From Hyphomicrobiales bacterium (GTDB lineage Bacteria > Pseudomonadota > Alphaproteobacteria > Rhizobiales > Rhizobiaceae): DNA of 64,000 nt. The notes under the pieces are model-generated. The model did not search any database and was not told the DNA's origin. It saw nothing but the letters and a program-made list of their open reading frames with translations. The DNA lies in NCBI GenBank assembly GCA_900473685.1, contig UCNE01000017.1, forward strand, positions 1-64,000. Reading direction: 5' to 3'. Within the stretch, counting starts at the first letter, position 1, and each line of letters begins with the position of its first letter. Shown here in pieces: positions 1 to 8,080 of the stretch. The position numbers were made by a program, and so were the translations under genes.

Positions 1-627
1 CTGTTCTTCCCGCTTGCCTCGAAGCAGTACGCTTCGATGGCGAACATGAAGAAGGTTCAGCCGAAGATGGAAGAACTGAAGAAGAAGCACGGCGACGACC
101 GCATGGCGTTGCAGCAGGGCATGATGGCCCTCTACAAGGAAGAAAAGATCAACCCGATCGCCGGTTGCTGGCCGATCCTGTTGCAGATTCCGGTGTTCTT
201 CGCGCTCTACAAGGTGATCTACGTCACCATCGAAATGCGCCATGCACCGTTCTTCGGCTGGATCCAGGACCTTTCGGCGCCGGACCCGACCTCGCTGTTC
301 AACCTGTTTGGCCTGCTGCCTTACGCGGTTCCGCATGCACTGGTCATCGGCGTCTGGCCGTTGATCATGGGCATCACCATGTTCCTGCAGATGCGTATGA
401 ACCCGACGCCGCCGGATCCGACCCAGGCAATGCTGTTCACCTGGATGCCGCTGGTCTTCACCTTCATGCTGGCCAGCTTCCCGGCCGGTCTGGTGATCTA
501 CTGGGCCTGGAACAACACGCTGTCGATCACCCAGCAGGCGTTCATCATGAAGCGTCACGGCGCCAAGATCGAGCTGTTCGACAATCTCAAGGGATTGTTC
601 GCGAAGAAACCGAAACCGGCCGAATAG
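1..627 (+). CDS. yidC: Membrane protein insertase YidC, C-terminal part (5' end outside window)
   Basis: YidC/Oxa1/Alb3 insertase, which places and folds inner-membrane proteins alone or with SecYEG. The reading frame is open from base 1, so the N-terminus and the large periplasmic domain lie upstream. The visible part has the cytoplasmic coiled hairpin ([20 protein letters not shown]), the conserved [20 protein letters not shown] helix and the later membrane helices, including the [13 protein letters not shown] segment typical of the last core helix. It ends in a basic tail (KKPKPAE) suited to ribosome contact. A strong terminator follows 23 bases after the stop, so transcription probably does not continue into the next genes. 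Identification is very safe; only the 5' part is missing. Confidence 0.97.
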   Translation: MFFPLASKQYASMANMKKVQPKMEELKKKHGDDRMALQQGMMALYKEEKINPIAGCWPILLQIPVFFALYKVIYVTIEMRHAPFFGWIQDLSAPDPTSLFNLFGLLPYAVPHALVIGVWPLIMGITMFLQMRMNPTPPDPTQAMLFTWMPLVFTFMLASFPAGLVIYWAWNNTLSITQQAFIMKRHGAKIELFDNLKGLFAKKPKPAE

Positions 628-650
628 GCCGGAACAAGGCTGAAGTCACG

Positions 651-680
651 AACCCCGGATCATTTGATCCGGGGTTTTTT
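651..680 (+). terminator. Rho-independent terminator after yidC
   Basis: An 11-bp perfect stem (AACCCCGGATC / GATCCGGGGTT, 651-661 and 666-676) with a 4-base loop is followed by a run of T. It closes the yidC transcription unit and isolates it from the LysR/EamA genes downstream. Confidence 0.88.
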
Positions 681-724
681 CTTGACCTCGACATGCCATT
701 TCACGTCAGCCACCTGCGTAGCCA

Positions 725-1603
725 TCAGACCATGCGCTGCATTTCCTCACCCAGCCATTTGCGGAATTTTCGGGTCATGCGGTTTTCATGGCGCTGGAAG
801 ACCACCCTGTAATGACCGAGATCGACCGGCCCGAAGCCCGGCAAGACCACCAGTCCACCCGAGCGGATTTCACGCTCCGTCAGGAACGACGGTGCCAGAA
901 CCATCCCCAGCCCGGCCGTCGCCGCATGCAGGGCCGCATCGTCGGTATCGAACACATGCTGGATCTGGATGGCGCTGCGCTCGACGCCAAGTGTACGGGT
1001 CCACAGCGTCCAGTCCCAGTTATCCACCGCGCATTGAAGTGCTGGAACTTTTTCGAGGTCGGCGGCCCTCACATATCCACAGGCTGCCAGGAGCGCCGGC
1101 GAGGCGACGGAACGGCTCATATCCGCGGCAAGCCACTCTCCATCCGCCGGGCTTGTGCCGGCACGATGGTAGGATATCGCTAGATCGCCAGACCCGAGAG
1201 AGATGTTGGAACCAGTCTTCGTCTCGACACGGACACGGGCGGCCGGATTAAGCGCCTTGAACCGTTCCAGTGCCGGAATCAACCAGCGAACGGCGAGCGA
1301 GACCGAGACGCGAACGACGATTTCGTTCTGGTCGCGGCTCAACGCTTCCGCCGAACGATCGATCGCAGCGATCGCTGCCGCCGCATCGTCGTGGAAGCGG
1401 CGCCCCGCATCCGTCAAATCAAGAAAGTTGTGGCTGCGCTTGAACAGCGCCACACCCAGCTCTCCTTCCAGCTTCTTCAACTGGTGGCTGACGGCGCTCG
1501 GGGTAACGCCGATTTCTGCCGCCGCCTGTACGATACTGAGATGGCGGGCCGTCAGGACAAAAACCCGCACCGCATTGAGCGAGACGTTCCGCTTGTTCTG
1601 CAT
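725..1603 (-). CDS. LysR family transcriptional regulator (GcvA-like)
   Basis: A 292-residue LysR-type regulator. The N-terminal winged helix-turn-helix lies at about residues 6-65 (SIVQAAAEIGVTPSAVSHQL, then KKLEGELGVALFKR), and the substrate-binding domain fills the rest. The wording of the effector domain (DNWDWTLW, then GLGMVLAPSFL) resembles the GcvA subgroup. It is divergent from the EamA transporter gene starting near 1682, with a 78-base shared upstream region. The usual LysR arrangement makes it the probable regulator of that exporter. The inducer cannot be told from the sequence. Confidence 0.9.
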   Translation of the reverse strand: MQNKRNVSLNAVRVFVLTARHLSIVQAAAEIGVTPSAVSHQLKKLEGELGVALFKRSHNFLDLTDAGRRFHDDAAAAIAAIDRSAEALSRDQNEIVVRVSVSLAVRWLIPALERFKALNPAARVRVETKTGSNISLGSGDLAISYHRAGTSPADGEWLAADMSRSVASPALLAACGYVRAADLEKVPALQCAVDNWDWTLWTRTLGVERSAIQIQHVFDTDDAALHAATAGLGMVLAPSFLTEREIRSGGLVVLPGFGPVDLGHYRVVFQRHENRMTRKFRKWLGEEMQRMV

Positions 1604-1681
1604 CGAAAATACTCATTCAGAGTTCAAAAATCGAATTTGCATTGCAGCATGGTCGTTTGGCAAGAGACTGAGGGGAAACCA

Positions 1682-2608
1682 TTGAAAGTTAAGGTCTTGC
1701 GGAAAAACCTTCTGAACTCGAATGCCGAAGCCATGATCTGGGTGGTGCTTGGCACGGCGTTATTTTCCTTGATCTTTGCCTCGGGCAAATTCGGTGGAGA
1801 CAGCCTGTCGGTGGTGCAGATCCAGTTCCTGCGCTATGTCAGCGGCTTGGCAACACTTCTGACTGTGGTTGCCTGCAAACGCGACAGCCTGCGCGTCTAT
1901 CGCAGCGCCCGGCCGTTTTCGCATGCCATGCGCGCCGCATTCGGTGTTTCCGGCGGCTTTGCGCTGATTTATGCCTCTGCGGCGATGCCGATTGTCGATG
2001 CAACAGCGCTTGGTCTTCTCTATGTGGTTTTCATCATCCCGCTGGCGGTTATCGTCCTCAAGGAGACCGTGACGAAGCAGCATATGATCGGCATCACCCT
2101 CAGCTTCGCCGGTGCGGGTTTCATCATGGTATCGCGCGGCGCCTTCACCCAGTTCGAGCCCGCCTATCTCGTGCCTGCAGCGATTGCCGTTCTGGGTGCA
2201 GCCCTGCTCGCCATCGAAGGCCTGATGATCCGGGTTCTGTCCCATGCCGACCGGCCGCTGACGGTCCTGCTCTATGTCAACGCCTTCGGCGTCCTGTTCT
2301 TGGCGATTCCGGCGTTCTGGACATGGAAGGAAGCGTCTCTGTCGGCCATGGCGCCGTTCCTGCTGCTCGGCCCGATCGCGGTGGCGGCGCAATATTGCGT
2401 CGTGCGTGGCTACCGGCTTGCCTCGCTGGCGATCGTCGGTCCGGTCGATTATGCCTGGCTGGTCTTTGCCGCCATCATCGGCTTGCTGTTCTTCAACGAA
2501 ATTCCGACGGCGGGCGTGATTGCCGGTGCGGCCATCATCGCCATGGGCGGTGTGGTTCTTGCCGTGATAAAGCCAGAACCTGAAGCCGCCCGCGCCGAGG
2601 AAATGTAG
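1682..2608 (+). CDS. EamA/DMT superfamily transporter
   Basis: A drug/metabolite transporter superfamily protein of about 308 residues with two EamA repeats and about ten hydrophobic helices, such as MIWVVLGTALFSLIFASGKF near the start and GVIAGAAIIAMGGVVLAVI at the end. Such proteins usually export amino acids or small metabolites across the inner membrane. The start is uncertain. A TTG at 1682 has AGGGG six bases upstream, whereas the in-frame ATG at 1649 has no clear ribosome site; longer upstream extensions would run into the divergent LysR gene. The substrate is unknown. The divergent LysR gene at 725-1603 is the likely regulator. Confidence 0.85.
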   Translation: MKVKVLRKNLLNSNAEAMIWVVLGTALFSLIFASGKFGGDSLSVVQIQFLRYVSGLATLLTVVACKRDSLRVYRSARPFSHAMRAAFGVSGGFALIYASAAMPIVDATALGLLYVVFIIPLAVIVLKETVTKQHMIGITLSFAGAGFIMVSRGAFTQFEPAYLVPAAIAVLGAALLAIEGLMIRVLSHADRPLTVLLYVNAFGVLFLAIPAFWTWKEASLSAMAPFLLLGPIAVAAQYCVVRGYRLASLAIVGPVDYAWLVFAAIIGLLFFNEIPTAGVIAGAAIIAMGGVVLAVIKPEPEAARAEEM

Positions 2609-2671
2609 TCCCGATCCAAGAACCCCGGATCCATACCCGGGGCCTTTGCTGCCCGGCGGCGCGCGGGTGGT

Positions 2672-3094
2672 TCAGGCGGCACGCGCTGCTTCCGCAGCCG
2701 CGGCCTGCGCGCGCAAGAGGCGGCGTTCTTCCTGGGTAACGCCGTCATAGCCCCAGGCATCGGCCTCGATCTCATCGACGACGACATAGGTCGCCACCGG
2801 CAGGTCCGGCCCCAGCACCTCCCTGAACATCGCCGCCACCGCAGCGACGAAGCGTGCCTTTTCCTCATGCGTATTGGTGCCGCGCGTGACCTTGACGTCG
2901 AGATTGGCCGCAACCGCCACCGGCTCACCACCGACGGTCCAGCTTCCCGGGTCAGCCACGTCGACCAGGACAGCGGTCACCTCTAGCCGTTTGCGCATGA
3001 TATCCACCATGAAACCGGTGGCCTGCTTCTGCAACTGTTGCTTTTCGCGTGCGCCGATCTGGGCACCGGCAACCTTGATGTGAACGAAAGGCAT
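2672..3094 (-). CDS. Tautomerase family protein with two fused domains
   Basis: A 140-residue member of the 4-oxalocrotonate tautomerase/MIF superfamily. The N-terminal part starts MPFVHIKV, so the catalytic Pro-1 is exposed once Met is removed. A second beta-alpha-beta unit follows from about residue 65 (LDVKVTRGTNTHEEKARFVA). This double-length form resembles CaaD/MSAD-type or other fused tautomerases rather than the 62-residue hexameric enzyme. The second unit carries no Pro-1 equivalent, so there should be one active site per chain. It is divergent from the LysR gene at 3196, its possible regulator. The substrate is not predictable. Confidence 0.8.
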   Translation of the reverse strand: MPFVHIKVAGAQIGAREKQQLQKQATGFMVDIMRKRLEVTAVLVDVADPGSWTVGGEPVAVAANLDVKVTRGTNTHEEKARFVAAVAAMFREVLGPDLPVATYVVVDEIEADAWGYDGVTQEERRLLRAQAAAAEAARAA

Positions 3095-3195
3095 GTGCGT
3101 TTTCCTTTGTTGGATTGTGTTGACGGGATCAGGTTACTGCTGCACATTAGTTTTGAAAAATTGGAAGTTTTAAACGATCAGCTTTGGAAAACAGA

Positions 3196-4065
3196 ATGGT
3201 TTTGCCGGTCAACCTCGATATGGACGTGCTGAGAACCTTCGTCACCGGTGTCAGCCTGGGCAGTTTTGCCAAGGCCGCTGACCGCCTTGGCCGTTCCCCC
3301 TCCGCCATCAGCCTGCAACTGCGTAAACTCGAGGAACAGACGGGCCAGACCCTGTTTCAGAAACAGGGACGTGGTCTTGCGCTGACGGAGGCCGGCGACA
3401 TCCTCATTGGCTATGCCCGGCGCATTCTCGATGTCAATGACGAGGCCCGCAGCGCCATGACCGGGCTATCGGCCATGCAGGGCTGGGTGCGGATAGGCCT
3501 GCCACAGGATTTCGCCGAGACATGGTTTCCCGGCCTGCTCGGCCGCTTTGCCCGCGCCCATCCGAAGGTCCGCGTCGAAGCCCGCGTCGATCGCGGCTCG
3601 GCGCTTGCCGAAGCCGTTCAGCGCGGCGATCTCGATCTCGCTTTGACATGGGGCCGCATGGGCGATGCACAGGCCCGGGTCGTCGCAACACGACCTGTCG
3701 TCTGGATCGGACCGGAGGGATTCAAACTGGATGCCAGCGAGCCCCTGCCTCTGATCGCCTTCGATTCTCCCTGTGCATTCCGCAGTGCCGGGCTCGAAGC
3801 GCTCGACGGTCAACAGATCGAATGGCGGCATGCGTTCGCCAGCCCGAGCCTGGGCGGACTGTGGGCAGCCGTAACGGCAGGGCTTGGCGTCACCCTGCGC
3901 ACTACCGAGGGCGTACCACCGCATCTACGGGTGCTGGAACCGAGTACATCCGGCCTACCCGCCCTTGGCCATATCGAACTCGCCTTGCACCGCCCCGATA
4001 CGGGGCAGAGCCCGGCCGTCGCACAGTTGCAGGCGCTGCTTATCGAGGCAGTCGCCGGCGGGTAA
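3196..4065 (+). CDS. LysR family transcriptional regulator
   Basis: A 289-residue LysR-type regulator. The DNA-binding part reads MDVLRTFVTGVSLGSFAKAA and then RLGRSPSAISLQLRKLEEQ (about residues 9-50). The effector domain follows, with a typical GLWAAVTAGLGVTLRT segment near residue 230. The ATG at 3196 is preferred to a TTG twelve bases upstream; a later ATG (MDVLRT) is also possible. The gene is divergent from the tautomerase (2672-3094) and runs in the same direction as the EamA gene at 4189, so either or both may be its target. Confidence 0.88.
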   Translation: MVLPVNLDMDVLRTFVTGVSLGSFAKAADRLGRSPSAISLQLRKLEEQTGQTLFQKQGRGLALTEAGDILIGYARRILDVNDEARSAMTGLSAMQGWVRIGLPQDFAETWFPGLLGRFARAHPKVRVEARVDRGSALAEAVQRGDLDLALTWGRMGDAQARVVATRPVVWIGPEGFKLDASEPLPLIAFDSPCAFRSAGLEALDGQQIEWRHAFASPSLGGLWAAVTAGLGVTLRTTEGVPPHLRVLEPSTSGLPALGHIELALHRPDTGQSPAVAQLQALLIEAVAGG

Positions 4066-4188
4066 GCCAACCGGTGCTTCAGGCGACCGGCCCACCGCAG
4101 CAAAGTTTGCGACAGCGCCCTGTCGCGAATACCCGCGCATGCCGGGCCGCCCTATCCTACACTGCAGCACCACAACCGGATTCCCGCC

Positions 4189-5100
4189 ATGTCGCAGTCC
4201 CTGCCGCAATCCGTAACCGCTGGCCAACACAGCGCCACCCAAGGGGCCGCCTTGGTGCTCGGCTCCGCCATCGTCTGGAGTTTCGGCGGCACGCTCGCCC
4301 GCTTCCTATCGATCGAGGATGGCTGGACTATCGTGTTCTGGCGCTCGCTCTTTGCCGCCCTGTTCCTCATCGGCTTCATGCTGCTGCGCGACGGGCCGCG
4401 CGGCACCGTCTTGCTGTTTCGCAACATGGGCCTGCCGGGCATCGCGGTCGGCTTGTGTTTTGCCATCGCCTCGACCTCGTTCATCCTGGCGCTCGCCTAC
4501 ACGACCGTCGCCAATATCGTTCTCATCCAGGCCGGCGTGCCGCTGATTGCCGCGTTGATCAGCCGGATCGTCTTTCGTGAGCGCGTCTCGCTCCTGACTT
4601 GGCTTGCTATCGCTGCCGTGATTTCCGGCGTGGCGATCATGGTCTCGGATTCCATGAACGGCGCGGTCTCGCCCGTGGGCGATGCGCTGGCCATCCTGAT
4701 CGCCTTCGTCTTCGCGCTCGCCACCGTCATCACCCGCCGCTATGCCCATGTGCGCATGACCCCGGCTGCCTGTTTCGGCACCATCGTCGCCGGCACGGTC
4801 GCAGCCATCATGGCCTCCGGCCTCAGCGTCACGCTGCCGGAACTCGGCATTCTCGTGACTTTCGGGGCGCTCAACTTCGGCCTTGGCCTGGCCTTCTTCG
4901 TCACCGGCGCGCGGCTGATCCCGTCGGCTCTCGCAGCCCTGCTCGGCACCGCCGAGACGATCCTGGCACCGCTCTGGGTTGCCCTGATCCACGGCGAGAT
5001 TCCAAGCCTCAACACCATCCTCGGCGGCACGATCGTGCTGATCGCTCTCCTCTCCTATCTCAGTATCGAGATGTGGCGTCAGCGGCGCGTCGTGGCCTGA
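4189..5100 (+). CDS. EamA/DMT superfamily transporter
   Basis: A 303-residue inner-membrane transporter with about ten hydrophobic helices in two EamA halves. The first half begins GAALVLGSAIVWSFGGTLAR; the second includes FGALNFGLGLAFFVTGARLI and a GTAETILAPLWVALI segment typical of the family. It is the second EamA gene within 3.5 kb and again sits beside a LysR gene (124 bases downstream of the LysR at 3196-4065). This points to regulated export of an unknown metabolite. Confidence 0.86.
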   Translation: MSQSLPQSVTAGQHSATQGAALVLGSAIVWSFGGTLARFLSIEDGWTIVFWRSLFAALFLIGFMLLRDGPRGTVLLFRNMGLPGIAVGLCFAIASTSFILALAYTTVANIVLIQAGVPLIAALISRIVFRERVSLLTWLAIAAVISGVAIMVSDSMNGAVSPVGDALAILIAFVFALATVITRRYAHVRMTPAACFGTIVAGTVAAIMASGLSVTLPELGILVTFGALNFGLGLAFFVTGARLIPSALAALLGTAETILAPLWVALIHGEIPSLNTILGGTIVLIALLSYLSIEMWRQRRVVA

Positions 5101-5185
5101 GCCAAATTCGCGAAAATAGCGAGTTTCCTTGACATGACGGCACAAAACCGTGAAGTCCTGAACAAAAGCCAAGGACAGGACCACC

Positions 5186-5839
5186 ATGACAGAGACGACG
5201 CAGCAGGACGACAAGCCCCTTTTCGGGCGGCCATGGGTATTCATCCGTGGTGTTCCGTCGATGAAGTTCCTGCCGCCGGAAGGCCCGTTCGAGATCGCCT
5301 TTGCCGGCCGCTCCAATGTCGGCAAGTCGTCGCTGATCAATGGGCTGGTCGGTCAGAAGGGTCTGGCGCGCACCTCGAACACCCCGGGCCGCACCCAGGA
5401 ACTCAACTATTTCGTTCCGGACGGCTATTCCGGCCAGCCCGGCGATATGCCGCCGATGGCGCTGGTCGACATGCCCGGCTACGGCTATGCGCAGGCGCCG
5501 AAGGAGCATGTCGATGCCTGGACCAAGCTGGTCTTCGACTATCTGCGCGGCCGCTCGACGCTGAAGCGCGTCTACGTGCTGATCGACAGCCGCCACGGCA
5601 TCAAGAAGAACGATGACGACGTCCTGAGCCTGCTCGACAAGGCGGCCGTCTCCTATCAGGTCGTGCTCACCAAGACCGACAAGATCAAGGACCCGGCCGT
5701 ACCAAAGCTGATTGCCGAGACGCTGGAAAAGATCAAGAAGCGGCCCGCCGCCTTCCCGGAGGTTCTGGCGACATCGTCGGAGAAGAACCTTGGCATCGAA
5801 GAACTGCGCGCCGCCATCAAGGTCGCCATCTCGACCTGA
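5186..5839 (+). CDS. engB: Ribosome biogenesis GTP-binding protein EngB (YsxC/YihA)
   Basis: A TRAFAC-class GTPase needed for large ribosomal subunit assembly. All GTP-binding motifs are visible in its 217 residues: G1 GRSNVGKSS (41-49), G2 [10 protein letters not shown]3 DMPGYGYAQ and G4 TKTDKI. SD-like GGACAGGACC lies just upstream of the ATG, and a CTTGACA box near 5129 could be part of its promoter, though no good -10 follows. In most Rhizobiales engB lies directly between yidC and argB; here foreign-looking gene groups separate it from both. Confidence 0.96.
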   Translation: MTETTQQDDKPLFGRPWVFIRGVPSMKFLPPEGPFEIAFAGRSNVGKSSLINGLVGQKGLARTSNTPGRTQELNYFVPDGYSGQPGDMPPMALVDMPGYGYAQAPKEHVDAWTKLVFDYLRGRSTLKRVYVLIDSRHGIKKNDDDVLSLLDKAAVSYQVVLTKTDKIKDPAVPKLIAETLEKIKKRPAAFPEVLATSSEKNLGIEELRAAIKVAIST

Positions 5840-5857
5840 CGCGTAGCAATCAAGCTT

Positions 5858-5889
5858 GAGCATGCCGCACATTTTTGCGCGGCATGCTC
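5858..5889. repeat. Inverted repeat after engB
   Basis: An 11-bp perfect inverted repeat (GAGCATGCCGC / GCGGCATGCTC, arms 5858-5868 and 5879-5889, 10-base loop). It could act as a terminator or 3' stabiliser for engB, but no T run follows. Its GAGCATG core resembles the Rhizobiales intergenic repeat noted at 19155-19195. Confidence 0.5.
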
Positions 5890-5995
5890 TAATTGTGGCT
5901 GTCACACTACCCCGGCATGACATGTGCTCTATCTCCACGCGCGGGGCGGCCTTCCGGCGACCTCCAATGCGTTAGGCGTTCAAGGAGAAAACGAC

Positions 5996-6535
5996 ATGTC
6001 CGATCTGATTGTGGTGGGTTTTGACAGCACGGAAGAAGCCGACAAGGTGCTTCTGAAGCTGAATACGCTGAAGAAGGAATACCTGATCGACCTCGAAGAC
6101 GCCGTCGTCGTGGTGCGCGACGAGAGTGGCAAGGTTCACCTGAAGCAGAGCATGAACCTGACGGCCATCGGCGCGACATCCGGGCTTCTCAGCGGCTCGC
6201 TCTGGGGCGGCCTCGTCGGCCTGTTGTTCCTCAACCCGCTGGCCGGCTTTGCCATCGGCGGCGCGATTGGTGCCGGCACCGGCGCGCTGTCGGGGTCGCT
6301 GGCCGATTACGGCATCGATGACGATTTCATCAAGTCGCTCGGCGATACCATTCCCAACAATTCCTCGGCGCTTTTCGTGCTGGTGCGCAAGGTACAGCCT
6401 GAAAAGGTTCTGGCGGAATTCCACGGCCTGCGCGGCAAGGTCTTGAAGACCTCGCTGTCGCCGGATCAGGAAGCCAAGCTGCAGGCAGCCCTGTCCGATA
6501 CCCAGCCGGGTGCTGCGGCCCCGGGCACTCTCTAA
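5996..6535 (+). CDS. DUF1269 domain-containing membrane protein
   Basis: A 179-residue protein of the DUF1269 family, function unknown. The N-terminal half starts MSDLIVVGFDSTEEADKVL and is soluble, with a ferredoxin-like look. A glycine-rich hydrophobic hairpin occupies about residues 58-100 (LSGSLWGGLVGLLFLNPLAG, then FAIGGAIGAGTGALSGSLAD), followed by a second soluble part (IPNNSSALFVLVRKV). The ATG at 5996 is chosen because AAGGAG lies eight bases upstream. Members of the family often appear among stress-related membrane proteins. It is convergent with msrB. Confidence 0.85.
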   Translation: MSDLIVVGFDSTEEADKVLLKLNTLKKEYLIDLEDAVVVVRDESGKVHLKQSMNLTAIGATSGLLSGSLWGGLVGLLFLNPLAGFAIGGAIGAGTGALSGSLADYGIDDDFIKSLGDTIPNNSSALFVLVRKVQPEKVLAEFHGLRGKVLKTSLSPDQEAKLQAALSDTQPGAAAPGTL

Positions 6536-6541
6536 CGGCGG

Positions 6542-7033
6542 TCAGGCAGCTGATGCGGGCATGAATGTCATTGCAAACCCGTTTATGCAATGGCGCATGC
6601 CGGTCGGCTGCGGACCATCATCGAAAATATGCCCGAGATGGCCACCGCACCGGCGGCAATGGCATTCGGTGCGTGTCATGAACAGCGACGTATCCTCGCG
6701 CTTGCCGACGGCATCCGGCAGCGATTCCCAGAAGCTTGGCCAGCCTGTACCGCTATCGTATTTCGCTTCTGACGAATAGACCGGCAGATCGCAGCCGGCA
6801 CAGTGGAACTTGCCTTTGCGCTTTTCGGTATTGAGCGCGCTGGTAAACGGCCGTTCGGTGTCCTCGTGCCGCAGGATCTGGTACTGCTCGGTGGTCAGCA
6901 TCGACTTCCATTCCGCATCGGTCTTCGTCACTTCGAACGTTTCAGCGGCAACGGCCTCGGGCCTTCCCCCGCGAAACGCCGCTGCTGCGGCAAGGGCTAC
7001 CCCGGAAAGAAGAAAGAAGCGTCGGCTTGTCAT
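6542..7033 (-). CDS. msrB: Peptide-methionine (R)-S-oxide reductase, Tat-exported
   Basis: MsrB reduces methionine-R-sulfoxide in oxidised proteins. From the chosen ATG (163 residues) the protein starts MTSRRFFLLSG, a twin-arginine signal, followed by an alanine-rich core, so it is probably periplasmic. The zinc site is complete (C78-x2-C81 and C126-x2-C129), as are TGWPSFW and the catalytic cysteine C149 in GMRHCINGF. The usual cytoplasmic MsrB lacks such a leader. It lies beside the fasciclin and SigK/RskA genes, which suggests envelope oxidative-stress repair. The electron donor for a periplasmic MsrB is not evident here. Confidence 0.93.
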   Translation of the reverse strand: MTSRRFFLLSGVALAAAAAFRGGRPEAVAAETFEVTKTDAEWKSMLTTEQYQILRHEDTERPFTSALNTEKRKGKFHCAGCDLPVYSSEAKYDSGTGWPSFWESLPDAVGKREDTSLFMTRTECHCRRCGGHLGHIFDDGPQPTGMRHCINGFAMTFMPASAA

Positions 7034-7152
7034 GATCGTCTCCCGTCTGCCTGGTGGGTCCGGCAACATTTGAAAGCTAATGCGGCGTTCGCCCGGCGGC
7101 AAAACAAATGCCGATCAATCCCGCGTGAGCAATCGCTTGAATACGAGATAAA

Positions 7153-7185
7153 AAGGCCACCGGCGAGTAACGAGCCGGCGGCCTT
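7153..7185 (-). terminator. Rho-independent terminator after the fasciclin gene
   Basis: Read on the minus strand, a 12-bp GC-rich stem (AAGGCCGCCGGC / GCCGGTGGCCTT, one G-U pair) with a 9-base loop is followed by TTTTTA. It lies downstream of the fasciclin stop at 7269 and upstream of msrB, so these two genes have separate transcripts. Confidence 0.8.
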
Positions 7186-7268
7186 GAGGCCGGAGAGGAC
7201 TCGATCCCCGGCCCGGAGCCGAAAATGCATCGAGGACGCATCCGGCTCCCAAGCCACAAGGGCGTGGA

Positions 7269-7826
7269 TCAGGATTTTGGCAACAGAACCTTGTCGATCA
7301 CATGGATGACGCCGTTCGACTGCTTGACATCGGCGATGGTGATGTGCGCCACACCGCCGGTTTCGTCGGTCAAGGTAATCTTGCCGCCCTTGTCCTTGGC
7401 CTTCAAAATGCAGCCGCCAACCGTCTTGACGTCATGGGTGCCGCCATCGTCCTTGACCATCTTGGCGATCGCCTTGGACATCGCGTCGGCTGCCACGACA
7501 TGGCAGGTCAGGACCTTGGTCAGCATCTTCTTGTTTTCAGGCTTCAGAAGTGTATCGACCGTGCCAGCCGGCAGAGCTGCGAAGGCTTCGTTGGTCGGCG
7601 CGAAAACCGTGAATGGCCCCTTGCCCTGGAGCGTTTCGACGAGACCGGCAGCTTTGACGGCGGCGACCAGCGTCGTATGGTCCTTCGAGTTGACAGCATT
7701 TTCGACGATGTTCTTATTGGCATACATTGGCGCGCCGCCAACCATCGGATTTTCAGCGTGCGCTGCAAAGGAGCCGGCGGCCAGTATCGAAGCGACGGTA
7801 ACCGTGCGCAGCATGGACTTGAACAT
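7269..7826 (-). CDS. Secreted fasciclin (FAS1) domain protein
   Basis: A 185-residue protein with a Sec signal peptide (MFKSMLRTVTVASILAAGSF, then AAHA before ENP). One FAS1 domain covers about residues 40-184. It has the family marks GPFTVFAPTNEAF (H1 motif) and NGVIHVIDKVLLP (C-terminal motif). FAS1 proteins are surface or periplasmic proteins with adhesion-like or unknown roles. The nearest upstream genes on the same strand are the RskA and SigK genes. In mycobacteria SigK drives the FAS1 proteins MPT70 and MPT83, so a regulatory link is likely here. Confidence 0.92.
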   Translation of the reverse strand: MFKSMLRTVTVASILAAGSFAAHAENPMVGGAPMYANKNIVENAVNSKDHTTLVAAVKAAGLVETLQGKGPFTVFAPTNEAFAALPAGTVDTLLKPENKKMLTKVLTCHVVAADAMSKAIAKMVKDDGGTHDVKTVGGCILKAKDKGGKITLTDETGGVAHITIADVKQSNGVIHVIDKVLLPKS

Positions 7827-7922
7827 TTCTCTTCCTTCCTGTTGATCTCGCGGACCCGCTAAAGCGGGCCTCTCCCAATTATTCCTGGAATTCGTGTTCT
7901 CTGCGCAGAGGACAAAACAAGG

Positions 7923-7949
7923 AACGGCGGGCACGGAAAAAGAGTTTCA
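7923..7949 (-). promoter_or_regulatory. Candidate ECF-type promoter of the fasciclin gene
   Basis: On the minus strand TGAAAC (7944-7949) and CGTT (7923-7926) are 17 bases apart, in the pattern of many ECF promoters (AAC-containing -35, CGT-containing -10). It lies about 100 bases before the fasciclin ATG. The region before sigK has a looser match (GTGAC, 15 bases, CGTT). This is a pattern match by eye only. Confidence 0.3.
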
Positions 7950-8017
7950 CAGGAACTCGAAATTCTACAACAAATTGATTTTACGCACATTTATAACGAT
8001 CATCACCGAAAATCCAA

Positions 8018-8047
8018 AAATGCCGCGCTCTTTCAAGCGCCGCATTT
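8018..8047 (-). terminator. Terminator-like hairpin after rskA
   Basis: A 12-base stem with one internal mismatch (AAATGC-G-GCGCT / AGCGC-G-GCATTT on the minus strand), a 6-base loop and a trailing T stretch, 34 bases after the rskA stop. It probably ends the sigK-rskA transcript before the fasciclin gene. Confidence 0.65.
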
Positions 8048-8080
8048 CGTAACCTTTAGCTTACAATGCAGGATCGGAGC

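Noticed and set aside
2623..2643. CCCCGG...CCGGGG hairpin after the first EamA gene as a terminator
   Set aside because: The stem is only six base pairs with an 8-base loop and there is no T run; evidence is too weak for a feature.
4306..5340. A 344-codon minus-strand frame opposite the EamA gene and engB
   Set aside because: The product is almost entirely Asp/Glu/Arg/His-rich, the usual antisense pattern in GC-rich coding DNA, and both plus-strand genes are well supported.
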